Shown here: positions 44,491-54,400 of the stretch, piece by piece | Numbering within the stretch: position 1 is the stretch's first letter | How the letters are laid out: each line of letters begins with the position of its first letter | Assembly: GCF_040026395.1 (NCBI RefSeq) | Contig: NZ_CP157278.1 | Location: 3,224,001-3,288,000 of the forward strand | Direction of reading: 5' to 3' | From: Pedobacter lusitanus | GTDB lineage: Bacteria > Bacteroidota > Bacteroidia > Sphingobacteriales > Sphingobacteriaceae | DNA: 64,000 bases | Notes under the pieces: generated by a model | Seen by the model: the letters and a program-made list of their open reading frames with translations, nothing else | Told to the model about the DNA's origin: nothing | The model's database searches: none | Program-made: the position numbers and the translations under genes

Positions 44491-44826
44491 ATGAATACAG
44501 GCAAGATTATATCAAATTTAAGAGATCGCAAAAACTGGTCACAGAGTGACCTGGCTGCCAAAAGTGGCATTTCAAGGGTCATGATCGGTAAATACGAAAG
44601 AGAAGAAGCTATTCCTTCTATAGAAGTAGCCAAAAAGATTGCCCAGGCTTTCGAAGTCACTTTGGATTATATCGGCGGCGAAGGCACCAGCGCCGCTTTT
44701 GATAAAAAGACAGTAAAAAGGATACAGGAGATAGAAGACCTGCCAGAAAACGACAGAACTCACTTACTGGTGATTATTGACGCATTTCTTAGAGATGCTA
44801 ATGCCAGAAAAGCTTACGGACAATAA
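44491..44826 (+). CDS. XRE-family regulator of the RHS-tip element (copy 1)
   Basis: 111 residues. The N-terminal helix-turn-helix covers about 5-60 (ISNLRDRKNWSQSDLAAKSG, ISRVMIGKYEREEAI, then VAKKIAQAFEVTLDYI), a lambda-repressor-like Cro/C1 domain. A short helical C-terminus follows (KTVKRIQEIEDLPENDRTHL). It is divergent from the SymE/ATPase/recombinase operon and convergent with the immunity gene. By analogy to other mobile elements it probably represses the recombination operon. Decayed 3' ends of the same gene type occur at 28011, 28846 and 32780. Confidence 0.9.
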   Translation: MNTGKIISNLRDRKNWSQSDLAAKSGISRVMIGKYEREEAIPSIEVAKKIAQAFEVTLDYIGGEGTSAAFDKKTVKRIQEIEDLPENDRTHLLVIIDAFLRDANARKAYGQ

Positions 44827-44835
44827 ACAATAAAA

Positions 44836-44852
44836 CCCAGCTTATAGCTGGG
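44836..44852 (+). terminator. Hairpin after the XRE gene (copy 1)
   Basis: CCCAGC ttata GCTGGG followed by a weak T-rich stretch, 10 bp after the stop; it may also serve the convergent immunity transcript. Confidence 0.6.
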
Positions 44853-44907
44853 CTCCTATATACTTTAGAGTAGATCAAACAGACCACTAATACTATAATT
44901 CATCTCT

Positions 44908-45279
44908 CTACATAAACTCTATATGACTCCCATAAGTCTTATACTTTATGCGTCTTTTATATTCTTGATTGTCTGGCTCAAAAAAACGAATTTCTATTGC
45001 GTCAAAATTCACTTCACCCTCTTTAATCGTCACATCTATTACAACTGCTCCAATTTTATATTGCCCATTTTCAACTCCTCTTTTCATATTCTCTTCCAAA
45101 AGGGATATTACTTCCAAAGAAGTAGGATTGTCATTATCCAAATAAACCCCTACAGGTTTGACATTTTCATTTTTATCAATACAAGTCCCAAAAGGATAAA
45201 ATTCGCCAGCATCCAACAAAAACATCTGTACCTGCTCCTGTATAATCAATGTCAATTTTTGAATATATTGTTCTTTCAT
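44908..45279 (-). CDS. Immunity protein of the PD-(D/E)XK tip (copy 1)
   Basis: 123 residues, soluble, acidic (IIQEQVQMFLLDAGEFYPFG, then AVVIDVTIKEGEVNFDAIEI). The ATG overlaps the toxin-tip stop by 4 bp. No known immunity family recognised. Identical to the protein at 51081-51452. In copy 1 it stands behind a start-less tip and would need read-through or its own promoter to be expressed. Confidence 0.65.
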   Translation of the reverse strand: MKEQYIQKLTLIIQEQVQMFLLDAGEFYPFGTCIDKNENVKPVGVYLDNDNPTSLEVISLLEENMKRGVENGQYKIGAVVIDVTIKEGEVNFDAIEIRFFEPDNQEYKRRIKYKTYGSHIEFM

Positions 45280-45967
45280 AGCATCAAATTTGGGTCTAAT
45301 GGTTTAGGCTTGTTGCCTTGAGGCACCAATACTGGACTAACTACTTTTACATTATCAACTTTTAAAGTTGGCGAAATTTGATAGGTCTTTATAATAAAAG
45401 AGGATTTTTTCAAAGGCTCAGATAATCTTGCACCTTTATTTATGATCAACTCAGGACTATAACCATTATCATTAGAATATTTTTCTTGCATCCTTAATTG
45501 TTTGGTAAACGACTGGTTTTTTACGTCTTTTATTTCTACTGTAGATTCACCTTCATTTTTAAATGCATCAGGAATAGTCTTCCCCTCTTGTCCTGTTTTA
45601 GGATCAGTCTCTTTTATCGGCTTGTAATTCTTCTCCAATCCATTTTTAGACAATTGCTCCGCTTCTGTCGCATTACCTCTTCTAAAACTTTCTAATGTTT
45701 TTCCACTAAACTCACCGCCCGCTTTTGTAATATTTTCTGCAGAATATTTCGCGCCTGCTTCAGCCAAAGGGGCAAGTTTAGGAACCATACTGGTACTCTC
45801 AAAGAAGAAGGTAAATGGCAATCCCTCTAACCCATCTAAATCAATGTTTTTAATAGGGTCATTAGAACCATACTGATAACTAGTCATCCAAGGGAAATGT
45901 TCAGCAACCGGATCTATTGCTGTAAAACGCCCTATTACCGGGTCATAGAACCTTGCCCCGTAATCGT
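45276..45967 (-). pseudogene. RHS tip 2: start-less duplicate of the active PD-(D/E)XK toxin tip
   Basis: From the core leftward the frame reads [20 protein letters not shown] and continues to the same stop as the active RHS protein; it is identical to the last 227 codons of 51449-54739. Because copy 2 of the element separates it from the RHS body, it has no start or promoter. It would become the active tip again if copy 2 were excised. Confidence 0.9.
45958..45967. repeat. 10-bp core at the junction of the two element copies (attP-like)
   Basis: CCGTAATCGT with tip sequence on its left and element end on its right. This is the junction expected in an excised circle. Confidence 0.8.
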
Positions 45968-45995
45968 GTACCCTTATGCGACTTTTTTCGGGTTC

Positions 45996-46055
45996 GCCGG
46001 ATTTGCCGGCTGCACTTTTTCAGTGCTATAAAGAACTTTCCTTTTCCGTAAAGTT
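45996..46055. promoter_or_regulatory. Three stem-loops at the element end (copy 2)
   Basis: Same three hairpins as 39823-39882. Confidence 0.65.
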
Positions 46056-46132
46056 AGTGCTTTATTTGTGTTTACTGGTTGGACTTGTTTGGCTTTTTTT
46101 TGTTGGAGATTCGACTTTGAAGGTGCGGAACT

Positions 46133-46905
46133 ATAAACGGTACTGCTTGTTCGTTAGTTCATCTGTTATAGCAAAGATAGCCCCGAAAGTAAAGCTGTAA
46201 AGGGCTTTCGCGGCATAAACGCTCGTAGCCTTTGCCCTCAAAAAGGCCATTTATTCCACGATCCCTTGACAGCTTCACTTTCTTAGGCTCGGGGTGGCTT
46301 AACAAATGAACTACCTGAACCCATGATGAAAGGGGCGCCATCTTGCTCCCTCCAGGGATAAAACGAGCTTTGGTAGCGGGGAGGACAAGAGCGGCTCTTT
46401 TGATCCCTGAGAGGTTGGGCGGGAGCACTGTCCCTGTTTCAGGGGGCATGAGATGTTCCCCCGACCAGTCTTGCACTGCCACCATCAATGAACAATACCT
46501 TGCTGCCGCAGGCCTTGCCGCTGACCGACTGGAAGGAGACGGCATATATCAACAAAGGCAAAGGCTGCTTTTCGCAGGCGTTTGCCTACACTGTAGGCAG
46601 TGGAAGCCGATAGCCCGGGTACACCTTTTTTCATGAAAACACTTTGGCTATGGGCTGGAACGCGAGCGGTGGCCGAGCGTAGGCCGAGCGGCTATTTAAC
46701 ATAATACCCATTATCAGCTCAGCTCTGGGAGTTAACCAAAGTCATGGAGCACTGCTGAGATTATAATGTGTATTATGTTATTTTGCTTTGGGCTGGTTCT
46801 TCACCGGCAGAAGAGATGGCCAGCGGAAGGACAGCAAAAGACAGAGACAAGCGAGCCCCTTTAGCGAGCTGGCTGGATTTTGATGGACTGAGGGCGTGCG
46901 CAATT
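46133..46905. other. GC-rich non-coding block of element copy 2
   Basis: Same sequence as 39960-40732; overlapping open frames on both strands are not supported as genes. Confidence 0.5.
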
Positions 46906-47823
46906 TTATTTTAGCGGATGGTGTTTATTCAGAGCCTCTTTCAGGTCTTCCAGATTACTGGTCTGATACCATTCAGTACTGCTCACATATTTATGGCCTG
47001 CCATATATTGAACTGTCCGTAAGTCTTTTTCTTTCAACCATTCAGTGATTACACTTTGACGGAGCTGTACTGCATTTTTATATTTTACGTTCAACCTACG
47101 TAAAGCCTGGTTCAGATGATATAAGCTGTTTTTGATGTTTTCACAACCATTCATACTGATGAACAACTGACTGATTTGTTCAGCTGATTTCATTGTTTTA
47201 GGTTTTCTACCGGAACGTCCTGCCATTCTGTTAACCAGGATCTTAGAACGGGTAACATGGATATATTCATACAGTTCCATGATCTGAAAGGCTTCCAGCC
47301 TAAGCATTCTGCTATTGCTATGCTCATTTGCAGCGATGTATACCTTTCCTTCTTTTAGCTTGAGATGCTCTTCTTTCAGCTGATGCAGATCCTGAGTACT
47401 CAAACCCTGATAGATCAGCAAAGACAACATCACTTTATTACGCTGACTACGCTCATCTTTAACCTGATAACTTTCATATAAAGCATCCAGCTCGCCTTTT
47501 TCCAACAGACCACTGGGAACAGTTCTGGTACTGCCTTTCAACCTGATACCTGCTACCGGATTACTACTGACCCTGCCCTGTTTCTGTAACCAGCTAAAGT
47601 AATACCGGATAGCCAGCAGCATCCGGTTAACCAGTCCCACTCCTTTATTTTCCTGCTTCTGGTAAGCTGCATAATCAAGGATTTCATTATAGCTCACCTG
47701 CTCCAGATTGAAGCCTTCCTCTGCAAGCCAGCCCAGAAAGTGACTCGTATATTTCCGGTGCTGGTAAACCGTAACAGGTTTTAAGCCATGATGCTCCAGG
47801 TACTGCTCAAAGCTCATGTACAA
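46906..47823 (-). CDS. Tyrosine recombinase-fold protein B with incomplete active site (copy 2)
   Basis: Identical in sequence to 40733-41650, including Ser142 and Val252 in place of the catalytic Arg and His. Two identical copies with the same substitutions argue that these changes came before the tandem duplication. Confidence 0.82.
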   Translation of the reverse strand: MYMSFEQYLEHHGLKPVTVYQHRKYTSHFLGWLAEEGFNLEQVSYNEILDYAAYQKQENKGVGLVNRMLLAIRYYFSWLQKQGRVSSNPVAGIRLKGSTRTVPSGLLEKGELDALYESYQVKDERSQRNKVMLSLLIYQGLSTQDLHQLKEEHLKLKEGKVYIAANEHSNSRMLRLEAFQIMELYEYIHVTRSKILVNRMAGRSGRKPKTMKSAEQISQLFISMNGCENIKNSLYHLNQALRRLNVKYKNAVQLRQSVITEWLKEKDLRTVQYMAGHKYVSSTEWYQTSNLEDLKEALNKHHPLK

Positions 47824-48682
47824 TATGGGTATAGATCTGCGTACTTTCCAAACTGCTGTGACCCAGGAACCGCTGGATCTGTTCCAACCTCATTCCTGCT
47901 GCAAGCAGATGAGTCGCTATACTATGACGAAGGGTATGGGGGCCGATGGCCTGATCAAGATCTGCCTTTTCTTTTAACCGTTCAATACGTTTAAAAGCCG
48001 TCTTTAACCGTCCCCCATGGATCGTTAACACCAGCGCAGATTCTTTATTCCCACTCAGCAGATAAGGCCGCCCATAGCGCAGGTAATGCTCCAGATCTGT
48101 TTTATTGCTTCCTGTCAGCGGAACATAACGCGCTTTATAACCTTTACCTTTACGAACCAGCACCAGTTCTTTTTCCAGCAGTACATCTTCTGTATTCAGG
48201 CTCAGCCCTTCACTTTTTCTAAGACCACATCCATAATACAAAGCCAGTAGTGCACGGTCTCGCAGACCCAAAGGACTATCCGAGGTGGCAGCATAAAGTT
48301 TCCCCACTTCCTTTCTGCTCAGTATATTCTTGCCCATTACAGGCTTCTCTTTAAGCTGAACCTTGACCGTAAAGCTTTCCTGTCCGCTTTCAGCCAGATA
48401 CCGCGCAAACTTACGGATCACCTGCAGGTGTTTACGCCGGTAGTTCAAACTCAGTAAACCTCTGCCGGTTTTACCCGGTTTCTCACTCAGCTCAATCAGG
48501 TAATTGTGCAGATGACTTTCCTGGAGTTGTGACAGGCTAACACAAGCCTGTGATTCCAGATAGCTCAGGAACTCTCCCAGCAGCTTAGGCATATCCCTTT
48601 GACTGCTGACATCAAAGTTCAGTACCTTGAGCCACTGTTCAAAGCCTGTTTGCTGCCGGATATAAAGTGGATTTTCCATCAT
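47807..48682 (-). CDS. Tyrosine recombinase A (XerC/D-like integrase) (copy 2)
   Basis: Identical to 41634-42509 with Arg154, His249, Arg252, His275 and Tyr284. Both copies of the operon appear functional, so the window holds two doses of the recombinase. Confidence 0.93.
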   Translation of the reverse strand: MMENPLYIRQQTGFEQWLKVLNFDVSSQRDMPKLLGEFLSYLESQACVSLSQLQESHLHNYLIELSEKPGKTGRGLLSLNYRRKHLQVIRKFARYLAESGQESFTVKVQLKEKPVMGKNILSRKEVGKLYAATSDSPLGLRDRALLALYYGCGLRKSEGLSLNTEDVLLEKELVLVRKGKGYKARYVPLTGSNKTDLEHYLRYGRPYLLSGNKESALVLTIHGGRLKTAFKRIERLKEKADLDQAIGPHTLRHSIATHLLAAGMRLEQIQRFLGHSSLESTQIYTHIVHEL

Positions 48683-48709
48683 GTATATTTTTTACTAACT
48701 GTACGTTTC

Positions 48710-50326
48710 TTAACCAGTCCGGGTTACTGCCCCTTTCTTACTGAGGCTCTGCACCTTGACTAACCCACTGCTCTTCTGGGATACTGATGGGTTACAGGAT
48801 ACTGAACGGATCTGAGAGAGGATACCCAACACCATGGCCTGACCACTCTCCTGCAACGTTTCCAGATCATTCCATCGCTGCACCTTATACTCAAAGCCTT
48901 TATAGCGGTTTCCACGGGTGATCCGGATATAGCCCATCCGTTCCAGCTCATACAGATAACGACCAATACTACTGGGCGTAAGCCGGAAAGCTGAGCGGAT
49001 CTCTTTACTATAAAAGCTATCTGTATCATTCCCTTTCAGGTAACTCTTCAAACGTTCAAAGAAGTTACGACAGGCATCATTCAGCTCATCACTCTTTTTC
49101 AGCAGCGTGGTTTCCAATAACCTGAAGGCGGTTTCTACATCTTCAATCGTACTCTCGATATACTGTTCTCCGGTATCCAGGTCTGTTTTCAACTCCCGCT
49201 GGTACTGGTGGTAATAGGTCACCGTCTCGGTAAACAGCAGCAATAACAGCATCGTCCGGCGGGGCTTGAACACCTCTTCAGGTAGTTTCATGTAAACAGC
49301 AAAGGGATTTCTTACCGTAATAGGATTTAAGATACGCTGCACGTTCTTGATCAGTGCGCGGCTCTGCTGCTCGGCACCCTGATCAACCTGTCCGGCACTA
49401 AGCCGGCGCTGGTATTCCATGATCCGCTGATCCTGTTCTCCGCTCACATCCATATAGAGCAGAATACACCGGTTCGCGTTATCTTCATACAATTGCTCAC
49501 GCGTGGTACAGCCACTCACGCAGACCGGACCTTCGACATTCAGCGTCACTGTTTTCAGGTTCCCCTTATTGTCTTTTAAAGTCACAGTCTTGGAGATTCT
49601 CCGTTTACTCTGCAATTCACGCAAAGGATAAAGCGCACTTTCTGCACCATCCAGGTCTTCGATCAGTAGCAGTTTATGTTTCAGCTCTTCCCGTCCAAAG
49701 TAATAAAAGGCATTACTGGAAAGCGTAGTAATTTCAAGCTTGTCTTCTTCGGGCATCAGCTCTGATACTTTCTCCTGAAGCCAGGTCTTTCCTGTTCCGC
49801 TGGCTCCCAGACACATCAGGTGCAAAGGTGTATTGCGCTTACGGGAAGTATAGCTCAGGTAAGCAATCAGACTATTGGATTCCTCTCCAATCAGCCCGCT
49901 GGCAGCAATCGCCTCCCGCGTTCGCTCCAGCAGGTTTCCAGATTTCAGAAAAGCCAATGCTGCTTTACGTTCTGCTGCACTCAGTTCTCTTTTCTCCGCC
50001 TGCTTGGGCTTCATCGACTCTAGCCGCTCCCCCCGGTAATTTTCCAGTGCACTAGTCAGACCTTTCACCGCCAAACTCACCTCCACCGTACTCACTTCCA
50101 GTACTTCCGCAGATTTCTCAATCAGCTGCTCACTATGGATACTGTTATACAGATCCAGATGATGACGAAAGGCATGATCCCGATTATCTATACGGATCAG
50201 CTTCAGCGTAACTTTCAGCCGCTCAAGACCGGTCAGCCGCACACCACCCAGTACTGTGATGTGCAGCTTCCCTTCGGTATACAGCAATAACTCAGGATTA
50301 TCACTATGCAATTGTCCTTTACTCAT
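48710..50326 (-). CDS. Element-encoded P-loop ATPase with winged helix (copy 2)
   Basis: Identical to 42537-44153; Walker A GASGTGKT and Walker B LLLIEDLD are retained. Confidence 0.75.
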   Translation of the reverse strand: MSKGQLHSDNPELLLYTEGKLHITVLGGVRLTGLERLKVTLKLIRIDNRDHAFRHHLDLYNSIHSEQLIEKSAEVLEVSTVEVSLAVKGLTSALENYRGERLESMKPKQAEKRELSAAERKAALAFLKSGNLLERTREAIAASGLIGEESNSLIAYLSYTSRKRNTPLHLMCLGASGTGKTWLQEKVSELMPEEDKLEITTLSSNAFYYFGREELKHKLLLIEDLDGAESALYPLRELQSKRRISKTVTLKDNKGNLKTVTLNVEGPVCVSGCTTREQLYEDNANRCILLYMDVSGEQDQRIMEYQRRLSAGQVDQGAEQQSRALIKNVQRILNPITVRNPFAVYMKLPEEVFKPRRTMLLLLLFTETVTYYHQYQRELKTDLDTGEQYIESTIEDVETAFRLLETTLLKKSDELNDACRNFFERLKSYLKGNDTDSFYSKEIRSAFRLTPSSIGRYLYELERMGYIRITRGNRYKGFEYKVQRWNDLETLQESGQAMVLGILSQIRSVSCNPSVSQKSSGLVKVQSLSKKGAVTRTG

Positions 50327-50514
50327 TACCGTTTCACTTTAATGAGCAGCTCCCCTTCAACAATAGCGATATCAACCATATCGCCCGCATGAAAGCCGCA
50401 CTGATCCAGCCAGACTCCTGAGATTCTCAGTTCAGGAACCTGTCTGGACTGGTGATAGGCCAGTGGTACATATTTAGTTTGTAACTTAATTGATCTGTGT
50501 TGCTGATTTTCCAT
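50326..50514 (-). CDS. SymE-like small protein (copy 2)
   Basis: Identical to 44153-44341; first gene of the second ATPase-recombinase operon. Confidence 0.65.
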   Translation of the reverse strand: MENQQHRSIKLQTKYVPLAYHQSRQVPELRISGVWLDQCGFHAGDMVDIAIVEGELLIKVKR

Positions 50515-50548
50515 CTTTATTAAAGTTTTTATATGTAACTATCAGATA

Positions 50549-50556
50549 CAAATATA
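50549..50556 (-). promoter_or_regulatory. -7 element of the symE-ATPase-recombinase operon (copy 2)
   Basis: CAAATATA (TATATTTG on the minus strand), as at 44376. Confidence 0.6.
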
Positions 50557-50614
50557 CCCTATTATTTACTTTACACCAAAAACTATTAGATTTTTTTATC
50601 CCTTTTATTTACGC

Positions 50615-50622
50615 TAAATTTG
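50615..50622 (+). promoter_or_regulatory. -7 element of the XRE regulator gene (copy 2)
   Basis: TAAATTTG, as at 44442. Confidence 0.6.
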
Positions 50623-50663
50623 ACTTATCAGGCAATAATGAACAAAAAAGTGTCTTTTAAGAG

Positions 50664-50999
50664 ATGAATACAGGCAAGATTATATCAAATTTAAGAGATC
50701 GCAAAAACTGGTCACAGAGTGACCTGGCTGCCAAAAGTGGCATTTCAAGGGTCATGATCGGTAAATACGAAAGAGAAGAAGCTATTCCTTCTATAGAAGT
50801 AGCCAAAAAGATTGCCCAGGCTTTCGAAGTCACTTTGGATTATATCGGCGGCGAAGGCACCAGCGCCGCTTTTGATAAAAAGACAGTAAAAAGGATACAG
50901 GAGATAGAAGACCTGCCAGAAAACGACAGAACTCACTTACTGGTGATTATTGACGCATTTCTTAGAGATGCTAATGCCAGAAAAGCTTACGGACAATAA
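50664..50999 (+). CDS. XRE-family regulator of the RHS-tip element (copy 2)
   Basis: Identical to 44491-44826. Here the gene converges on the immunity gene of the expressed toxin, so transcription from the RHS gene could interfere with it. Confidence 0.9.
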   Translation: MNTGKIISNLRDRKNWSQSDLAAKSGISRVMIGKYEREEAIPSIEVAKKIAQAFEVTLDYIGGEGTSAAFDKKTVKRIQEIEDLPENDRTHLLVIIDAFLRDANARKAYGQ

Positions 51000-51008
51000 A
51001 CAATAAAA

Positions 51009-51025
51009 CCCAGCTTATAGCTGGG
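51009..51025 (+). terminator. Hairpin after the XRE gene (copy 2)
   Basis: CCCAGC ttata GCTGGG, as at 44836. Confidence 0.6.
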
Positions 51026-51080
51026 CTCCTATATACTTTAGAGTAGATCAAACAGACCACTAATACTATAATTCATCTCT

Positions 51081-51452
51081 CTACATAAACTCTATATGAC
51101 TCCCATAAGTCTTATACTTTATGCGTCTTTTATATTCTTGATTGTCTGGCTCAAAAAAACGAATTTCTATTGCGTCAAAATTCACTTCACCCTCTTTAAT
51201 CGTCACATCTATTACAACTGCTCCAATTTTATATTGCCCATTTTCAACTCCTCTTTTCATATTCTCTTCCAAAAGGGATATTACTTCCAAAGAAGTAGGA
51301 TTGTCATTATCCAAATAAACCCCTACAGGTTTGACATTTTCATTTTTATCAATACAAGTCCCAAAAGGATAAAATTCGCCAGCATCCAACAAAAACATCT
51401 GTACCTGCTCCTGTATAATCAATGTCAATTTTTGAATATATTGTTCTTTCAT
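51081..51452 (-). CDS. Immunity protein of the active RHS toxin (copy 2)
   Basis: Identical to 44908-45279. It overlaps the stop of the full-length RHS gene by 4 bp, so it is translated from the same mRNA as the toxin. It is expected to neutralise the PD-(D/E)XK tip in the cytoplasm; no membrane segment is present. Confidence 0.72.
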   Translation of the reverse strand: MKEQYIQKLTLIIQEQVQMFLLDAGEFYPFGTCIDKNENVKPVGVYLDNDNPTSLEVISLLEENMKRGVENGQYKIGAVVIDVTIKEGEVNFDAIEIRFFEPDNQEYKRRIKYKTYGSHIEFM

Positions 51453-54400
51453 AGCATCAAATTTGGGTCTAATGGTTTAGGCTTGTTGCCTTGAGGCACC
51501 AATACTGGACTAACTACTTTTACATTATCAACTTTTAAAGTTGGCGAAATTTGATAGGTCTTTATAATAAAAGAGGATTTTTTCAAAGGCTCAGATAATC
51601 TTGCACCTTTATTTATGATCAACTCAGGACTATAACCATTATCATTAGAATATTTTTCTTGCATCCTTAATTGTTTGGTAAACGACTGGTTTTTTACGTC
51701 TTTTATTTCTACTGTAGATTCACCTTCATTTTTAAATGCATCAGGAATAGTCTTCCCCTCTTGTCCTGTTTTAGGATCAGTCTCTTTTATCGGCTTGTAA
51801 TTCTTCTCCAATCCATTTTTAGACAATTGCTCCGCTTCTGTCGCATTACCTCTTCTAAAACTTTCTAATGTTTTTCCACTAAACTCACCGCCCGCTTTTG
51901 TAATATTTTCTGCAGAATATTTCGCGCCTGCTTCAGCCAAAGGGGCAAGTTTAGGAACCATACTGGTACTCTCAAAGAAGAAGGTAAATGGCAATCCCTC
52001 TAACCCATCTAAATCAATGTTTTTAATAGGGTCATTAGAACCATACTGATAACTAGTCATCCAAGGGAAATGTTCAGCAACCGGATCTATTGCTGTAAAA
52101 CGCCCTATTACCGGGTCATAGAACCTTGCCCCGTAATCGTACTCCTCCAACTCTTCCTGTAACTCTTTCTTATTATAAAGATATTTATTAGTTCCTGCGC
52201 TTACAACTTTCCTTAGTCCAAATGCATAATAATCATCACTCTGTATCTGTTGTATCAAACCCGTTACAGGATGCTTGTTAAAACTATAACGCACATTACC
52301 CAAATGATCACTCAGGTTATATTCATAACTGTAAGTTCCACCATTATTTCTCGCTAATCCTTCCTCAGTAGCAATGAAATCAATACTTCCATCAGTCTTG
52401 TGCTGAATGCCACCGATATAATCCGTAACCTCCGATCCACTTGTTTTTCTCAGTTTATTTCCAGTCGCATCATAAGTATAACTCAAAGTCTTATTACCCG
52501 TAACTTTCTCCGGCAAATTCAGGTAATTATAAGTCAGCGTTATTCCCTTCCCGCTATCAGTGATTAAGTTTCCATTGCTATCGTAACTATAAGTACTATT
52601 GGTAGCCCCTTCTATTTTGGTCAGCTGATTCCCGGTATACCCACTATAGTTATTGATCGCTTGACCTTCCCGGTTCAGCATCTTGATATTTCCCATCACA
52701 TCATAAATGATGTTCTCTCCAAGACCTGGTGATACAGCTCCAGTCAACCTGTTTAGTTTATCATAACTGTATTTGAACGTATTATCAAATTTACCTTCTC
52801 CTCTACCCCAAACCTGACCAGAAATATTACCATTCCATTGAGGCACATCACCCTCAGTATATTTCAGCTGCAGATTGAACTCTTTGCCTGTAGCCTTGTT
52901 CAGCCAACCTCTTTCATTATAAGCATAATCTGTATGTTGTAGATAGTTCGATCCACTATCCGTACTATGCAACTGTTTCTTCAGCAGCTGCCCGGTTTCA
53001 GTATAATCCAGCTGACTCAGCACCACTTCTCCTTTGTTATTGATATTCTCCAATGTTGCAATCTTACGCCCCATATGGTCGTAGAAATAACGATTGGCAA
53101 TCTCTGTAGTCGTACTGCCAGTCGTATGACTACGTGTACTCGCTGTCAGCTCTCCCGCAAAATTGTACGTATTATCAATAATATCCTTTCCACCCAAATG
53201 GTTCTCACTTTTACTCTGAATCACCCGACCTTCATCATCATAATAATGAACTGAAAGTAACATATTCGCTGTACCCAAAGTAGTCACTTTAGTCCCGGTT
53301 AATAACGATTTAACCCGGTCACCCTTCATCTGGCTTCCTGATGGCTCACCAAAAGTATTCTCCGGGAAACTATAATCATCATAATAATTGATCACATGAT
53401 AAGAACTTATCGAAGAAACCTGTGGAAAAGAAAGATTATCATAACCTATACCACCAGCAACTCTTTTCTCCCAAAGTACAGTCTGTGCATTGACAACTCC
53501 TTGTAAAGTAGTTCTATCATTCTCTCCGCTATATATACCCGAACTCACTACCCGCCCAAAAGCATCATATTTGGTAAACAACCACTGACCTGCTCCCTGA
53601 TTCGCATCCCGGGTCAAAATCACCTGATCCAATGTATTATACACCATAGATTCCTGACCTTTGCCCGGTATTTTCTTTTCTACCAGTCTCTTCCTGCCAT
53701 CATAATGATACCCGTAAATAAACTGCTTATAGACATCATCACTCTCAGAAAAAGTGCTGATACTTCCAACTCCCGGAGGCAATACATAGCGCAAATTGCC
53801 CAGATCATCATACACATAATATGTAGAAAGACCTTGCGCGTCACTTTCCCACACACGTTTTAAAACCACTCTGCCTTCAAAATCTTTATACTCATCTACT
53901 GTCCCTGCTTTTAAATCCGCAGCAACCCAGTTCTCATCTTTTGTCGTCGTTTTATATAATGTCCCTGCAGCATAATTAGAGCTAGCCGAGGCTCCAGTTG
54001 CATTCACCACCCAAAGTTTTACCTCTGCAGCATTAGTTCCATACTCAATTTTCTGAGTATGCCCGGTACTATTGCCAGAGACTGGTTGCCATGCAGCACC
54101 TGGTGCACCCTGTTCTAAAACACGGTTCAATGGCGAAGATTCAAAAACAGTTACCCCATAAGCATTAGCTGTTGCTGCGATACCCGCCGGAGGCGTTGTA
54201 TAGAAAGCCCCTTGTTCAGTTACCCCGCTACCTCGATACCCACCCCCGTTGCTCCCAATCGCATAAGGCTGATACTTTACCGCCTCACGTCCAAAAGCAT
54301 CATAAACAACAGGCTGCACTACATCAGCAAAACTGGGACTACCCTGTACCGTTACTGTTTGCAGCGGGCGTCCTAACCCATCAAAATATTGTATACTCTG

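Larger units (their letters stand above)
39785..45967. mobile_element. RHS-tip element, copy 1 (6,173-bp unit plus shared core)
   Basis: Offset +6173 reproduces this segment in copy 2. It is bounded by CCGTAATCGT at 39785-39794 and 45958-45967. Order from left: hairpin end, GC-rich block, tyrosine recombinase B, tyrosine recombinase A, P-loop ATPase, SymE-like gene, XRE regulator (opposite strand), immunity gene, toxin tip. All encoded proteins of the two copies are identical, and the lines compared show no base change; the first mismatch outside is at 39784. Confidence 0.9.
45958..52140. mobile_element. RHS-tip element, copy 2 (fused in frame to the RHS body)
   Basis: Same content as copy 1 at offset +6173. 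At its right boundary (52131-52140) identity stops exactly after the core: 52141 begins ACTCC (RHS body) where copy 1 has GTACC (element end). The tip of this copy is therefore the expressed one. Confidence 0.9.

Noticed and set aside
45276..45887. A separate 203-residue gene starting at the Met in TSYQYGSN
   Set aside because: This Met lies inside the duplicated RHS end; the frame continues upstream to the core and is an exact copy of the end of the active RHS gene, so it is a displaced tip.
39785..52140. Tandem duplication as an assembly artefact
   Set aside because: Not excluded, but each boundary makes biological sense (the same 10-bp core in all three positions), and an artefact would not be expected to break exactly there; kept as real with a long-read check proposed.
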